64,000 nucleotides of DNA from Gentiana macrophylla (taxonomy: Eukaryota; Streptophyta; Magnoliopsida; Gentianales; Gentianaceae), in assembly GCA_026214975.1 (NCBI GenBank), contig CM047815.1:58225852-58289851 (forward strand). Reading direction: 5' to 3'. Numbering within the stretch: position 1 is the first letter of the stretch; each line of letters starts with the position of its first letter. Shown here one piece after another: positions 1 through 12,900 of this stretch. Position numbers and translations under genes: made by a program. The notes under the pieces were generated by a model, which was not told the DNA's origin, did no database searches, and saw only the letters and a program-made list of their open reading frames with translations.

Positions 1-2054
1 TATGCCACAGTCCCATAATATCTTTTGTTGGGATGTGATGCATTCACATATGGTTTATGGCCTTTTAATACATATTGTTGTGCAAAGTGAACTCTGTTGT
101 TAGATACAGCAGGGTAGCCATAAGGTTGTTTTCTGTTAGGAACAACCTTGTAGTATGGTCTCTGTTGAGTCCTCGGTTGAGGTCTCTATTGAGTCCACTA
201 CTGAGTTCAAGTCTTAGCATTATGGTTGACCCTTGAAGTTCTAACAACAGGGGCAAGAATATCCCAATCCTCATCAGCATGGAACAGTCTGCCTTTCCCC
301 CCTGAGATAATTGTCCCTTGAATGATTAACATTCTTAGGTTTTACATCATTATTCTTATGATATTTCTGGTCCTTTGTGGATCTTGGATTAGCTCTTTGT
401 GGCTCAACAGATCTTGCAGCAGATCTGCTATCAGTAGGTCTAAAGGGTGCAACAGTCCTACCTTTGGATCTACCCTTGTTGTTAGGTACTGCTGACCTTT
501 TAGCACTAGATTTTGATTCCTTGAAGCATTCTTAGTAGGTTTAACTGTCTCAACAGCCTTCTAGGGTGTAGGATATTGTGGAACTACAAATTTAGGACCA
601 ATCCTGGTACTAGGTTCAGCAGTCTTACTAGATCAACGATTATAAGGTGGTTGAGTGTCAAATCCAAGGCATGTTCTATCACCATAAGGCTTCCAGGATT
701 TGAATGCAGTTGTGGAACTTGATTATGCCATAAATTCCACTGCTACTGTTGATGCAACAGGCCTCCGTTGAATCTAGACAAAATCTGTTTCCTTACCCTT
801 GAGAATTATTAATTCAGCATGCAATCATTGGATTTATGCTTGGAGTGTTTCTCTTTCAGCCTTCACAGTCTCATAAACAGATTGTATTATCATCATTTGA
901 CTGAGTAGGGCATCTAAAGGTTCTTCCATTTCAGATTCCTGAGGATTGGAACAACCAGTTGAAGAACATTCACTTACAGCAGGAATGTTTTTAGTTTCAA
1001 TGTTAAATACCTCCTATGTATCCTCCATGTGTTCCATTTCTAGATAAGGCTTTTTTAGACTCTACTTCATAATCAGATTCATCACCAGCAAGTAGTTCTC
1101 TCCTAGTAAGTCTCCTCTGCTGAGTTCTTTGTTTCAGCGGGTCTAGACAGTTAGCCTTGAAGTGTCTAGGCTTCTTGCAGTTAACACACAAGTATTCATG
1201 TTCTTTCTAGGGTTTCTCTTTCTTCTTAGGTGTCTTTTTGACATAGTTCTTTGGAAATGACTTGCCTGTTTTCATCATACTGATTCTTATTGTCATTAAC
1301 AACATTTGTTCTTCCATGTCATATAATTCAGCAACATGAGAATTTGATGATTCTTCTCTGTGTGCAGCAGCCAGTGCAGTAGTTTTTGGAACTTCCTTTT
1401 CAATGCTTGCAATAAGATCCTCACTGAATTCACAAGCTTTCAGATCTGAGAATATCTTGAAGGTATCCTCATCTTGAAGATTCCTAGATTCTTCCATAGC
1501 AGTCACCTTCATTTCCCAGGTTCCTGGTAAGGCCTTCAATACTCTGGTATTGATCTCTTCTTTTGTGTAAATCATATTTAGCAGGGTGAGTTCACCAGAA
1601 TATCATTGAATCTTGATTCCGTCTTTTCTATGGTTTCACCAGATTTCATTTTGAATTCTTGAAACTTCTGCTTGGCCACAATGACTTTGTTCTTTTTGAT
1701 AGAGACAGAACCTTCACAGATCAGTTGCAATTTCTCCCATAATTCCTTGGCAGTTTTGCAATCTTTCACCTTCATGTACATACTGCTATCTAGGGTTCTA
1801 TATATGATATCAATAGCAATATTGTTCAGATTAGCCTCTTTCTATATTCAGGACCCCAATCTTTCTTTGGCTTAGGAACTCTGGTGTTGACTCCATCAAT
1901 GGTTACCATATGAGTGATTGCAGTGGTCCCTCTGTCAGCACATCCATCATCTCATCATGTGTAGCAGCTAGATGATCCTGCATACGATGCTTATACACAT
2001 CAAATGGGCCATGCTGCACATCAACATCTGTCTAGTATACTGATAGTTATCCAT
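1..2054 (-). pseudogene. Decayed copia gag (UBN2-type capsid plus zinc knuckle)
   Basis: Gag packages element RNA into cytoplasmic particles. The likely start is the ATG at 2054-2052 (MDNYQYTRQ), soon followed in another frame by HGPFDVYKHRMQDHLAATHD, the typical N-terminal gag segment. At 1781-1578 a UBN2-like stretch contains TAKELWEKLQLICEGS, and at 1575-1207 the helical continuation (KALPGTWEMKVTAMEE). At 1191-1003 a CCHC knuckle CVNCKKPRHFKANC (spacing C-2-C-4-H-4-C) precedes a basic and then acidic tail. The pieces lie in different frames, separated by stops at about 1205 and 1577, so no full Gag can be made. The stretch 1-1000 is the Q/R-rich C-terminal gag toward protease, with further breaks. 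Identification is firm for the family and approximate for the boundaries. Confidence 0.75.
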
Positions 2055-2142
2055 GATGCAAAGTTTTGGAAAACAGAGATTTGAAAAGGTTTTCAAAGTT
2101 TTTCACAACAACAACAAGTGAGAATCACTTCAGAACAGAAGA

Positions 2143-2158
2143 TCAGCTCCGGTACCAA
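2143..2158 (-). other. Primer binding site (initiator tRNA-Met type)
   Basis: On the minus strand TTGGTACCGGAGC follows the LTR end by one base. It resembles the usual TGGTATCAGAGC copia site for the 3' end of initiator tRNA-Met, with three substitutions. It fixes the element orientation as minus. Confidence 0.7.
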
Positions 2159-2159
2159 T

Positions 2160-3453
2160 TGTTGGTCCCTAAAAAGGCTTTGGTTAAGTTTAGAAAGAGG
2201 TAAATAAACTTAACACTTAAAACTTTTTGGAGTTTAGAACAGATCAGCCAATCTTATAGTCTGCTGACTATATGGACTGCTAAGTTTGGTGTAGCGGAAT
2301 AAAACTTAATTTTTTTTACTTGTTGTTAAAATGATGATACTAAGTATTAGATACTCAACAGTTCAATGTGTGTGTAATCAGTAGCTAATTCTGCAAATAG
2401 ATATTGTTATGCTTGCAGTAAATAGAAATACAGAAAGTAAATGCAGTAAATAAAGTAAGGCAAGAATTATAGTGGTTCTAGGTGGTGTAATCCTATCAGT
2501 CCACTCTTCTCATGTGATGTTGGAGGAAATTCACTAGAGTCTTTTGAGTTTGAAGTTATAAAAGCCCTAAACTGATTGTCCTTGACCAATAACTATGGCT
2601 TCACAATATGAACACTAAGAAACATGTAGTATTGATGCTCCCAACTATTCCACTGGTCCTTGAAGGGTAGATTGCCTCTTCACCAGCTCCAGCACAAAAC
2701 AACACTCCTTGACACTCAGTAGTGCTTCTCTATCTTCAGGTTTCCTTGGTAAACAAAGAGATGAATCAAGAAAGTGATTCCGCTTTGACAAGCTTTTAAT
2801 TAGGATGGTAAGATCAGCAGCCCAGGTTCTTCAAGTGTGTATACTAGATGATACATGAATGCAGGAACACTTGAAGAATTTTTGGATCGGAAATCTATGC
2901 TCAGAAGGATGCAGTAAGCAATTCAGCAGGTATTATGCTCTTGATTTCTTATGTATTTATGTGTTGTTCTGGTTCGAGGGGTCGTCTATTTATAGGTGGA
3001 AATCCAATATTTGAATATGAAACTTGAATCTAACCGTTACTGGATTTTTCTGATTATTCTCTGAAATTCCCTCTGGTGTACACCCTCTGTCAGTGTTAGT
3101 ATCCTTCTAATGGACAGCAAGTCAACCAAAAATGGCTCTGAAATCCTAGTAACGTTCTTTTAATCTCCATCATTCATTGACTGATTAATCCAATGCTTGA
3201 TATCCATCCTTATCCATTTAATCTTCCAGAACAATCCTTGGATCGGATTAAATTAATTTATGTATCCTCAGCTGGTAATATGTTCATGAGTCTACTGAGT
3301 GATACATTGGATCAGCTGAATTAGGTCTGATGTGTTCTTGACTGAACACTTCAGCGGACTGCTTCTCATCTAACTTTTAATTCAGAAGTTAGAGTACACC
3401 ATTTTAAACATAACTAAGTCTCATTCATCACATGTCCTTTTAGGGAACTTATG
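2160..3453 (-). repeat. Truncated 5' LTR of the minus-strand SIRE-type element
   Basis: The LTR 3' end on the minus strand is GGGACCAACA at 2169-2160. A TATA motif, CTATAAATAGACG, lies at about 2996-2984 on the minus strand, where a promoter in U3/R is expected. The part at 2440-2500 (GGATTACACCACC on the minus strand) matches the plus-strand LTR at about 16125, GATTACACCACC, so both LTRs belong to one family. The U3 start is missing, having been replaced at 3454 by another LTR. Confidence 0.7.
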
Positions 3454-5143
3454 CTAGAAGCAATAGCACCGATCGAGACACTCGATCTTCGCACAGCGGA
3501 AGCTTATGCGATTTACGATATGAGACATAACTAATTAATTCTATGAGAAGGTTGAAGATTTACCTTATCGGAGAGGAAGAGATATTCGACCAAGGGAGAA
3601 GCCGTGATCTTCAGGATTGTATCTCCAAGCGACGACTGGTGGACGTTGATCCTCACCGTAGAACCTCCTCGAACATGCACAAGAAAAACCCTATGTTTTT
3701 CTTCTCTTAATGACTAGAACGAGAAACTAATTTTTCTCTTCTATTTTATGAAAAGTGGAGCAATCATGTAATGTCTATTGTGTTGGGAGGAACTCCCTTT
3801 TTATAGGAAAATAACTAGTTAAGATAGTTATCCTTTCACACCACAAAAACCTATTCCCATAAGGAAAAGATATTTTTGCTACAAAATAAGAGATAATTCC
3901 CAAAAAATCAATCTCTTAATTTTTTTCATTAATTATCCAACAAATAGATAATTAATTAATCACACATATGAGATAATCTAGGAAAATTTCTTCTCCTAAT
4001 TAATCCTCAATAATGGCGCCAATTACAAAGTCATTTTAAATAGAAAATGTCTTTTATATTTTACATATTATTTACCAAATAAATAATATTGCATATTCAT
4101 TAAATAGACCAACTATTTAATTTATTCTCGAGGTTCCATAAAATGAGAAAACACTCGCGTGTTAGGAGCCAACTCGGGGACCATGGACCTATAATCAGTA
4201 GCTACAATAAATTAAATTAAATATTCATCGAACAGAACATTTCTACTAAATTCATTAATTCCGGAATTACGCCACCATAAATCTGAAACTGAACTCTATC
4301 GATTATAGATATAACTTATTCTCAAAACGTCGATAAGTGTCCATTGATATAATCATTTCATATAAACTAACCCTCCATAGACTATCCGTATTGAAGTAGG
4401 ATTATTTCCGTAAACCTTCTTCAATACATCTTATCCTTATTTACCATTAACCCACTAGTGATCAATTAGTTCATAACCAATACGAACTCCCGGGATCGAT
4501 CAGTTTCTAGGATTAACAAATAAGGGGATTGTCTTTCTATTTCCCGCAGGAAGGAATGGATTCCATATCTGTGAGACACACACTTCTCACTCATTCCAGA
4601 ATAGTGCCAACGTGAAAGTGATTCGGACCGCGCCTCTTAGCGATCCTTAACGAACACATCCAACCATATCCTGAAACAAGTATGAGTTGTAATCACTTCA
4701 GGATTAAGGTTAATCCATATATGATCATCTTGTGATTTAATAAGATTTCTCAATCACGGAATTATATGAGAAACTCAGATTAAATCGGTCAAGTCCTATA
4801 TGACTCTTATCATATATAAATGCCCCACTTAGACAACCAATGTCGACGGCCCGGATAGGACGGTCACACCATAAAGTGTTCTGGGCGCATTAATGGTGGT
4901 TTAATCAATAGACCCCATACTTTGATTAAGTTCACCACGGACTAATAGTTCAAGTGTATCACCATAAACTTAATCCTCATGTGTAACACTCACTAAGTTT
5001 TATGACTACATATGATACGACTTGGGGTTTTCAGCAGTGTCTTACTTACAAGCACGAAGCAAGTAATAAGATAAGAATAAATCTGTCATTTATTAATTCT
5101 AAAAACAATTACATAAATTGTCTTTCGGGCGCTACTTCCAACA
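3454..5143 (-). repeat. 3' LTR of the minus-strand copia element
   Basis: On the minus strand it starts TGTTGGAAGTAGCGCCCGAA right after a purine tract and ends near CTATTGCTTCTAGCA. The block from about 4480 to 5140 parallels 8820-9530 in the other LTR (for example, GATCATCTTGTGATT occurs in both, at about 4721 and 9117). No gene is seen inside. Confidence 0.65.
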
Positions 5144-5300
5144 ATCTCCCACTTGCCCGTAAGGACAAGCAACAATTGTCTTTCGGGCACACTATATCTA
5201 ACAATCTCCCACTTGCCCGTAATGACAAGCAATGATTGTTTTTAAAGCACCACGCCCTTATTCTTTCTATAGACAACATTCTCTCACTTGCTATAAAGCA
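5144..5300 (-). repeat. Repeated polypurine tract / LTR-start array
   Basis: On the minus strand the segment GGGCAAGTGGGAGATTGTT occurs twice, at about 5215-5197 and 5158-5140. A weaker third version (AGCAAGTGAGAGAATGTT) lies at about 5292-5275. Between them are copies of the first 30 bases of the LTR ending in GACAATTGTTGCTTGTC. The unit of about 57 bases therefore joins a PPT to an LTR beginning. Only the leftmost copy borders the full LTR. Confidence 0.7.
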
Positions 5301-5339
5301 GATGAGACATATCTCCCAATTACATACCCGCCAAGCGCT

Positions 5340-6480
5340 CATCAGTCAGTGACATTAGATGCCACAAAACTTGGTAAACTGATCAGCTAGGTTGTCGGCT
5401 TGAGGCGATCTGTAGGACCGAAACGCCGCCTCTTTGCACGATCTATCTGACCAGGTGGTACTTACTTTCAATATGCTTTTGACCTCTTATGATTGCGAAG
5501 ATCATTCGCACGAGCTACCTCTCAACTGTTTTCACAGTAAAATGGTATCGGCTCATCTAGACCTGGAATCACTTCCCGATCCAACAAAGAACTTCTCAAG
5601 CCACAGTGCCTTTTTAGCTGCTCCGAAAGCTGCAATGTATTCGACTAACAGAGTCAAATTGCCAGTGCTGGATTGCTCCAGACTGTAGCTCCATCACAAT
5701 GAGTAAACACTGAGCCTGAGATCGATTCACGATCATCCTTAATCCGACTAAAATCAGAATCAATGTAGTCAACAATATTCAGGTTCACACCTGAAGGTAC
5801 TTGAGGATGTACTAAACTGCTTTCAATAATCGAATCCAAGACTCGACTTTAATCGACTTTTAATAACCTGACATTCTCTATCCAAAAGAGAACTTATCCC
5901 ATTTTCTCTATATCCGAAGATTGAGAGAACTATTCCGTGAGGGGTTGGGTAGGAAATCTCTCATTGAATATTGCATATGAATATGCGTTATCATCTTAAG
6001 CAATAATATGCATGGGACGTTGCCACAACTCATTCTCATGAATTCGACCGAATCGATTCTAAGAATATAGTCCACTTCTCTAATTCAGAGAATCTTGGCT
6101 TGTCAGTTTCTGACTTCAGATCACACTCAAGTTGTTCCCAACCGTTGCAGTGTAATCTTTTATAGGCACTAACGTCTACTACTTTACCAATATTGATTCT
6201 GTGGTATACAAAAGACTCATCAATATTCTGTTCAAGCCCACACATTTCAAAACATGTGACCTTTAAAGACCTAGAGGTTTGCTTTAATCCACCAATGGAT
6301 ATAAGCATAGGCAGTCAATCTGCCATTGGATTTAAGCTAATAAAACCCTTCTGTTCCGAATGAATTCAATCTCCGTTGTTGGGCAAGAAAGTTTCAGGGC
6401 ATCACCCCTGGTATTCTTTCTGCTTTCCAGTGAGTCAGGCAAGGCTGAGTGTTGAGAGAGTTTCAGGGCGTCACCCCTGG
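5340..6480 (-). pseudogene. Remnant of copia reverse transcriptase end and RNase H
   Basis: On the minus strand, 6480-6360 shows two versions of RGDALKLS, the second followed by CPTTEIEF, the linker that normally precedes the IPYA..GSLMY block of copia RT. At 5780-5670 VDYIDSDFSRIKDDRES is the RNase H segment usually read as YxDxDWAGDxDDRRSTSG. At 5400-5350 NLADQFTKFCGI is the C-terminal NLADPxTK motif. The first aspartate context is kept, but the frame is repeatedly broken and the YVDD catalytic box is absent. The two RGDALKLS copies (6390-6410 and about 6450-6480) reflect a short internal duplication. Confidence 0.65.
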
Positions 6481-7721
6481 TTAACTCTTTACTTCTCAGG
6501 GAATTACCCCTAGACCACTTGGCTTTGCCTTGAAAGATAAACTTTCCATTCATTCTCATCACGTAAATCCAATTACTCTCACTGGGCCTGAGACACTCAG
6601 GTGGTTCTACAGGATTGTTAACAGAACTGGAGTACCAAAACTCCAAGTGGGATTCACCGAGAATCCATAACTAAAATCGTAACGATTGACAAAAACCCGG
6701 TTCCTCGGTTCTTATAATTAGTTACTTATTTATTAACTACCACAAATATTAATTAAATAAGCTTCTTAACTAATTATACGAGTTATACATGCCTAATTAA
6801 TTCGAAATTAACTAGCTACATGTATGCATTGGAGTGGAATCATGAAGATGCATGTCATGGCAATTTCCGGTTATATCATACAATTTTCGATCATACACGA
6901 AAAAAATAACGGAAAAAATAAACATCGAGATGGATCGTTGGTACCCCGTATCTAACCTATTAAAAAAAACACAAACCCTAACTAGGGTTTACTATTTTCT
7001 AATCCGCTGCTGCTGCGTTTTGTCAATGATCGGACATCCAAATAAACCTTGATCGTCACGAAACTTTATGGACCTGTTCTTCACTCCTCCTACTTCAATC
7101 TGAACGGTTGGATCTTTGTTTCAACGGTCCAATTTTCTCCAGAAATCCGCCGATCTAACTGATGCATCTGTTTATAACTGCGGCGCAGCAGTGTCTTCCC
7201 GGGGCCGATCGGGCATCAAGAAAAATCCCGATCGACCTGAAATTTTTAGGGCTTGTTCATAATTCGACGAACTCACAGCTAGGGTTTTAATGCCTGCTGT
7301 GCTTTTCTATTATAGCAGCAACTTTATAGCAGCGATCGGACATCGAGATCGAATCCGATCAACATGAAATTTTGAGGGCATGTTCGTCAACTTTTATTCT
7401 TCCTTATGACCGGAGGGATTGTCGATTCAACGGCTCAAACTCTGGGAAAAAACAAAAAACGGAACAGAAACAAAACAGATCTACTTCTAGGAAATTAAAA
7501 TTACAAAATTTCCTATACTCATATAAACGAATTTATATGAGTTTACAATAGATCTAACGAGTAAACAGTACCAAACCCAATCCATCTCTTCAACCACAAC
7601 AATCACAAAGGCAACATTCATGATATTTTCGAATCATCATAAAAACGAAAATAAAAACGATCTAACATGCTTATTCCACTCCTTAGATCTAAAATTTACA
7701 TACTTTGATTGATAGATCAAA
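6481..7721 (-). other. Leader region of the copia element, no coding signal
   Basis: This lies between the RT remnant and the primer binding site. From about 7010 to 7470 it contains three diverged repeats of roughly 150 bases, each with a GATCGGACATC-like start and a GAAATTTTxAGGGCxTGTTC core (see findings). I see no ORF with recognisable protein similarity. Confidence 0.5.
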
Positions 7722-7734
7722 GTCTCTGATACCA
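7722..7734 (-). other. Primer binding site (initiator tRNA-Met)
   Basis: TGGTATCAGAGAC on the minus strand, two bases after the LTR terminus TTACA. It matches the plant initiator tRNA-Met 3' end for 11 of the first 12 bases. Confidence 0.85.
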
Positions 7735-7736
7735 CT

Positions 7737-9532
7737 TGTAAGATGTAATATCACCGGATGGATCAAGATCCACCCGATTACGCAGCGGAATAGTATAGAT
7801 CTAGATCTAGTCAACCAAAATACATAAAATAAATAGATCTAACCTACGAGGGGGTTAGATTGCTTACCGGTTTATGGTGAATAAACTCCAAGAATAATCT
7901 TCAATCCACGATCCAAGCTAGATGAGAAGCCACAGTCTTCCAACGTGTGTCTCCAAGCACCACCAGGTGAATGGTGTTTCAAGCCGCCGGACCTCCTCGA
8001 TATGCTACCGTAGAAAAACCCGAAGTTTTTCTAAAACTCGAACCCAAGGAAAATAGCCGAAAAATCTAAGCTATTTCCATGCAATATTTCGAAATTTATG
8101 TTGTGTCATAAGGCTTGGGAGAACTCTCTTTATATAGGAGAGTAATCCTTGTCCTCCAAGGATTTAATAATTAAGAGATAATTATTAGATTAATCCTTAT
8201 TCCAAATAAAAGATAAATAAAATCATTATCCCAAACAAATTAGGATAAATAATATTATTATCTAATATTCCATGAATTATCATTTAACAAATAAAACATA
8301 AATCACATGTTAAATAATTATCCAAGAAAACTAATTCCTTGACAATTAATTAACAACATGCGCCCCCCTAATTTAATTAAGATCCATGCGCATTTTTTTG
8401 ACACATTGGGCCGAGTCCACGAAAAAACTCATTTCCGTGTATTTAATTATCTAGTCCAACTAAACAATTAATCCACATATCAATTAAATAGTCCAATCCA
8501 ACTATTTAATTATAATTGAGGTGAAACGACGAGAAATCGTATATGCTATATTAGGAGCCACGTCGGGGACCATGGACCCATATTCAGTAGCTACAATTTA
8601 TTAAATAAAATTATTCGTCAGACCGAACAATAATATTCAATCTATTAATTCCGGGATTACACCACAATAAACCCGAAACAGAACTCTGCCGAATATAGAT
8701 AACTTATACTCAACTATGAGTTGATAAGCGTCCACTAATATAATCATTACATACGAATAAATCCTCCATAGACTGTTCACTTCGATTCGGGATATCTCCG
8801 TAAACCCTTCTCGAAACATATTATCCTTATTTACCATTAACCCCCTAGTGATCAATTAGTTCATAACTAATATAGTATGAATTGGGCCCATCGATCAGTT
8901 TCTAGGGTCAACAAATAAGGGAACTGTCTGTCTACTTCCTGAGGGAAGGAATGGATTCCATATCTGTGATAGCACAGACTACTCACTCATCCCAGAATAG
9001 AGCCAACGAGAAGTGTTGGAGCACATACTGCGAAGTGATCCTTACTAACACATCAAACCCTACCCTAGTCTAAGCAGTTGTCTGTGATCACCTCAGGATT
9101 GAGATTAATCCATATATGATCATCTTGTGATTCGGTAGGACTTCTCGATTACGGAATTATATCGAGAACTCAAATCAAATCGGTCCAGCCCTATATGATT
9201 ATCATCATATATAAATGCCCCACTAGGTACCCTATTACCGACAGTCCGGATAAGATCGTCACACCTAAAGTGTTCTGGGCGCATTATTAGCATATTATCA
9301 TGAGACCCGTACTCAGATTAATCAACGCTACGGACTAAGTTAATTTTAAGTACATCTCACTAACTCAATCCTCTTGTGTATAGCCATACACTGAGTTATG
9401 TGATTACATAAACGAGGTACTTAGGGTTTTCAGTAGTGTCTTAATTATAAGCACACATGCATATAATAAGATGAATTATTAATTCTGTCCTAAAACAATT
9501 ACATAATTGTCTTTCAGGCACTACACCTAACA
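7737..9532 (-). repeat. 5' LTR of the minus-strand copia element
   Basis: On the minus strand it begins TGTTAGGTGTAGTGCCTGAA and ends CATCTTACA, directly before the primer binding site. A TATA-like CCTATATAAAGAG lies at about 8144-8132 on the minus strand. Length is 1796 bases, against 1690 for its partner LTR. Confidence 0.75.
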
Positions 9533-9965
9533 GAAACAACATAGTAAATCATCTTACCAGCTTACTAAAGGCAAAGGATTACTGGAAGGTAAGGGCAGAC
9601 TTTACCCTTCAGAAGATGATTGGAACATTACTCCCCAAAAATACAAGAGAAAACCATTTCATACTAAGCCAAATGCATTTGGGAAAAGCCGGAACAGGCA
9701 TGGTCCTAGATACAAAAGGCAATATGAAAATAGGTCACCTCATGTATATTGGAGAGTAAAACAGAATGCAAATACACCAAAAGTAGAGAAATGTATCAGA
9801 ATACTTTTAGTAAACCTATTAGAAGCTATTCTACCATGCATTATACATATGAGGTTGATGATATCAACCCCCCAAGAAGAAGATCTTTTGGATATACACT
9901 TGGAGTAGGAGGCATGACTGCTAACAGGCATGAACCCAAACAGTGTTGGGTACCTAAAATTGCTT
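9533..9965 (+). pseudogene. C-terminal gag remnant of the plus-strand SIRE-type element
   Basis: A basic, aromatic stretch includes GRLYPSEDDWNITPQKYKRK (frame broken) and GGMTANRHEPKQCWVPKIA at about 9910-9966. The W-V-P-K-x tail just before protease is usual in SIRE gag-pol. A stop at 9965 and frame changes upstream separate it from protease. Confidence 0.55.
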
Positions 9966-9979
9966 AATTTGTTTTGTAG

Positions 9980-12900
9980 GATGTCTCGTACATAGACAGT
10001 GGATGTTCCAGACACATGACAGGAAATAAAGATTGGTTGAAAGAATTCAATGCTTTTGATGGACCCAAAGTTACCTTTGGAGGCAAAGAAAACCCTGGCA
10101 AGATTAAGGGGAAAGGCATCATGGTGAAAAAAAACTTGAAGATTCAGAATATGGCATATGAAAAGGGATTGAGTTTCAATCTTCTGAGTATTAGTCAATT
10201 CTGTGACAAAGGCTACAATGTTCACTTCAGCAAAGAAGGATGCAAGGTGATTCAGAAACAAACAAACAAACACAGTTGTACTTGCAGGAAAAAGAGAGGA
10301 CAACATGTATGTGGTAGATTGAAAGATAGAAAAAGCAAAAACTTGTCTGCTTGTCAAGAGCAAACAATCACCTAGCTGGATTTGGCACAGTAGACTCAAC
10401 CATCTGAATTTCAAGACAATCAACAAGTTATCTAAGAACAAACTTGTGGAAAGCCTACCTGAGATCAAATTCAAGAAAAAGAGTCTTTGTGATCCTCGTC
10501 AGAAAGTAAAACAGATCAAAATCTCTTTCAAGTCAAAACCACACCAATCAACAACAAGAATTTTACAACTTCTGCATATGGACTTATTTGGACCCGTCGC
10601 ACCAATGAGTGAGAGTGGTAAGAAGTAAACTCTAGTGGTGGTTGATGACTTCTCCAAATTCACTTGGACTATTTACATGAACAAGAAAAGAGAAACACTC
10701 AAGAAACTACCTGATCTACTCAGAAGACTGCAAAATGAAAAGGAGCTGAAGATCATCAAGATTAGGTCAGATAGAGGAACTGAATTTTTAAATGAAGCAA
10801 TCAGAACTTATTGTGAAGAAAATGGAGTACTACATAAACATTCAGCAGCAAAAACTCAACAACAAAATAGAGTAGCAGAAAGAAGAAACATAACTCTAAA
10901 AGTGGCTGTCAGAACAATGATAACCAAGCTTACCAAAGAGATTTTGGGCTGAATTGACAAACACTTCATGTTACACTCAAAACAGATCAATCATCAACAA
11001 ATTCTATGGAAAAACACCATATGAAATGTGGAATGACAGAAAACCTAATATATCTCATTTACACATGTTTGGTGCTAAATTGTTTGTGTTGAATATGTGT
11101 CAGCTACACACTTTTGATGAAAAAATGATGAAGCAATTTTCATGGGATATTCAGTAACTAGCAAGGCCTTCAGAGTGCTGAACAAAAGTACCTTGGTGAT
11201 TGAAGAATCAATATATTCATGTAATGTTCGATGAACCAAACACTAGTGGAGAAGACCTACACACAACAGAAGAAGAAGTTGTTCAAAGACAAGTCTATAT
11301 GGATACAACAGTACCAGCCATTATACTAAATCACTCCATTGAAAACCAAGATGATGTACAGGTCACTACACAAGCAGAATCACCAGCTCAACTCCTGAAG
11401 TTGATGCACAAACAAACACAGTAGAAACACCAAATCAAGCTCCACTCCAACCTGATTTGAATTTTCTTAGAGATCATCCAGAAGAACAAGTCATCGGAGA
11501 TGTCCACAAAGGTGTAAGAACAAGAAGACAGCTGGAAATTATGTTAACTCGTTTTCTGCCACAGGTGGAACCAAAGACAATAGATGATACAATCCAAGAT
11601 GCTGGTTAGATCACATCCATGCAAGAAGAACTCAATGAATTTGAAAGAAATGAAGTCCGGGAACTAGATGACAGACCTGACTTGGAAAATATTATTGGGA
11701 CAAAATAGGTGTTCAGAAACAAGATGGATGAACAAGGAGCGATTGTCAGAAACAAGTCAAGACAGGTGGCAAAAAGATACTCACAAGCAGAAGGCATAGA
11801 CTATAATGAAACATTTGCACCAGTAGCAAGATTGGAAGCAATCAGATTGTTCCTGGCTTTTGCAGTCTATCAAATGGATGTAAAGAGTGCATTCCTATAT
11901 GGACTTTTGGAAGAAGAAGTTTATATGGAGGAACCCCCTAGCTTTCAGATCAAGGGAGAAGAAGACAAGGTGTACAAACTCAAGAAGGCATTATATGGAC
12001 TCAAACAGGCACCTAGAGCCTGGTATGAGACACTCTCACAATTTCTGATCAACAATGGATTCAGTAAAGGAACCATTGATAAAACACTTTTCAAACTACA
12101 AAATGGTTCAAGCACCTTATTAGTTCAAATCTATGTGGATGACATCATATTTGGATCACAAGATGAGAAGCTATGTGAAAAAATTTGCAAATCTAATGAA
12201 AAGCAAATACCAAATGAGCATGATGGGAGAATTCAACTACTTTCTTGGATTACAAGTGAAACAGATGAAAGATGGCATTTTCATCAATCAAGAAAAATAT
12301 ACAAAAGACTTAATCAACAAGTATGGTATGGACACCAGTGGAACTTCTGATACACCTATGTGTGCAAGAACTATACTTCAAAAGGATTAAAATGGAAAGG
12401 ATGTTGATCAAAACCTCTACAGAGGGATCATTGGATCTTTACTCTATCTAACAACAAACAGACCAGATATTGATTTTGCAGTAGGAGTATGTGCAAGATT
12501 CCAATCACAATCTAAGGAATCTCACCTACTAGCATCCAAAAAAATTATCAAATATCTGAAGCATACAATCAATGTAGGAATTTGGTATCCAAAAGACGGT
12601 GGATTCAAATTAATATCATACTCAGATTCAGACTATGTGGGATGCAAAATGGCTAGAAAAAAAAACACTTTAGGAACTTGTCTGATGCTAGGGAACAGAC
12701 TAGTATCATGGTTTAGCAAGAAACAAAACTCCATATCAACTTCAACAACTGAAGCATAATACATAGCAGCTGGAAGCTGCTGTGCACAAGTATAATGGAT
12801 AAGACAACAGCTAAGAGACTATGGAATTGAGGAAAGGGCAATTCCAATTCTCTGTGACAACACAAGTGCAATATCAATTACAGAGAATCCTGTGTTACAT

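Larger units (their letters stand above)
1..3453 (-). mobile_element. SIRE-type Ty1/copia element, 5' LTR plus gag, runs off left edge
   Basis: Reading on the minus strand, the order is LTR (3453 to 2160), primer binding site (about 2157 to 2143), then gag (2054 down to 1). The element leaves the window before protease. Gag pieces resemble those of the SIRE/Maximus lineage, and the last 300 bases (left edge) resemble the gag C-terminus found on the plus strand at 9750-9965, so the window holds two relatives of one family in opposite orientation. Several frame changes and stops show it is dead. Its LTR is cut at 3453 by the copia element that follows. Confidence 0.8.
3454..9532 (-). mobile_element. 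Ty1/copia element with two long LTRs and a reduced interior
   Basis: On the minus strand it runs: 5' LTR 9532-7737, primer binding site 7734-7722, leader with repeats, RT/RNase H remnants 6480-5340, repeated polypurine tracts about 5300-5144, 3' LTR 5143-3454. The interior is only about 2.6 kb, so gag, protease, integrase and most of RT are gone. The two LTRs share a recognisable plan (an A/T-rich middle, and an end near a GACAATT..TGT motif) but have diverged visibly. The flanks are ACTTA and GAAAC, so no target duplication is seen. The two halves may therefore derive from different copies joined by recombination. Confidence 0.65.

Noticed and set aside
5144..5300. CRISPR-like array
   Set aside because: The repeated unit is a PPT/LTR junction in a plant retrotransposon; there are no spacers or cas genes.
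3454..9532. Intact single copia insertion
   Set aside because: LTR divergence is large, there is no target duplication, and flanking SIRE pieces are in opposite orientation.
9740..10474. 244-codon minus-strand ORF
   Set aside because: It lies exactly antisense to the SIRE-type protease/integrase region and has no motif of its own.
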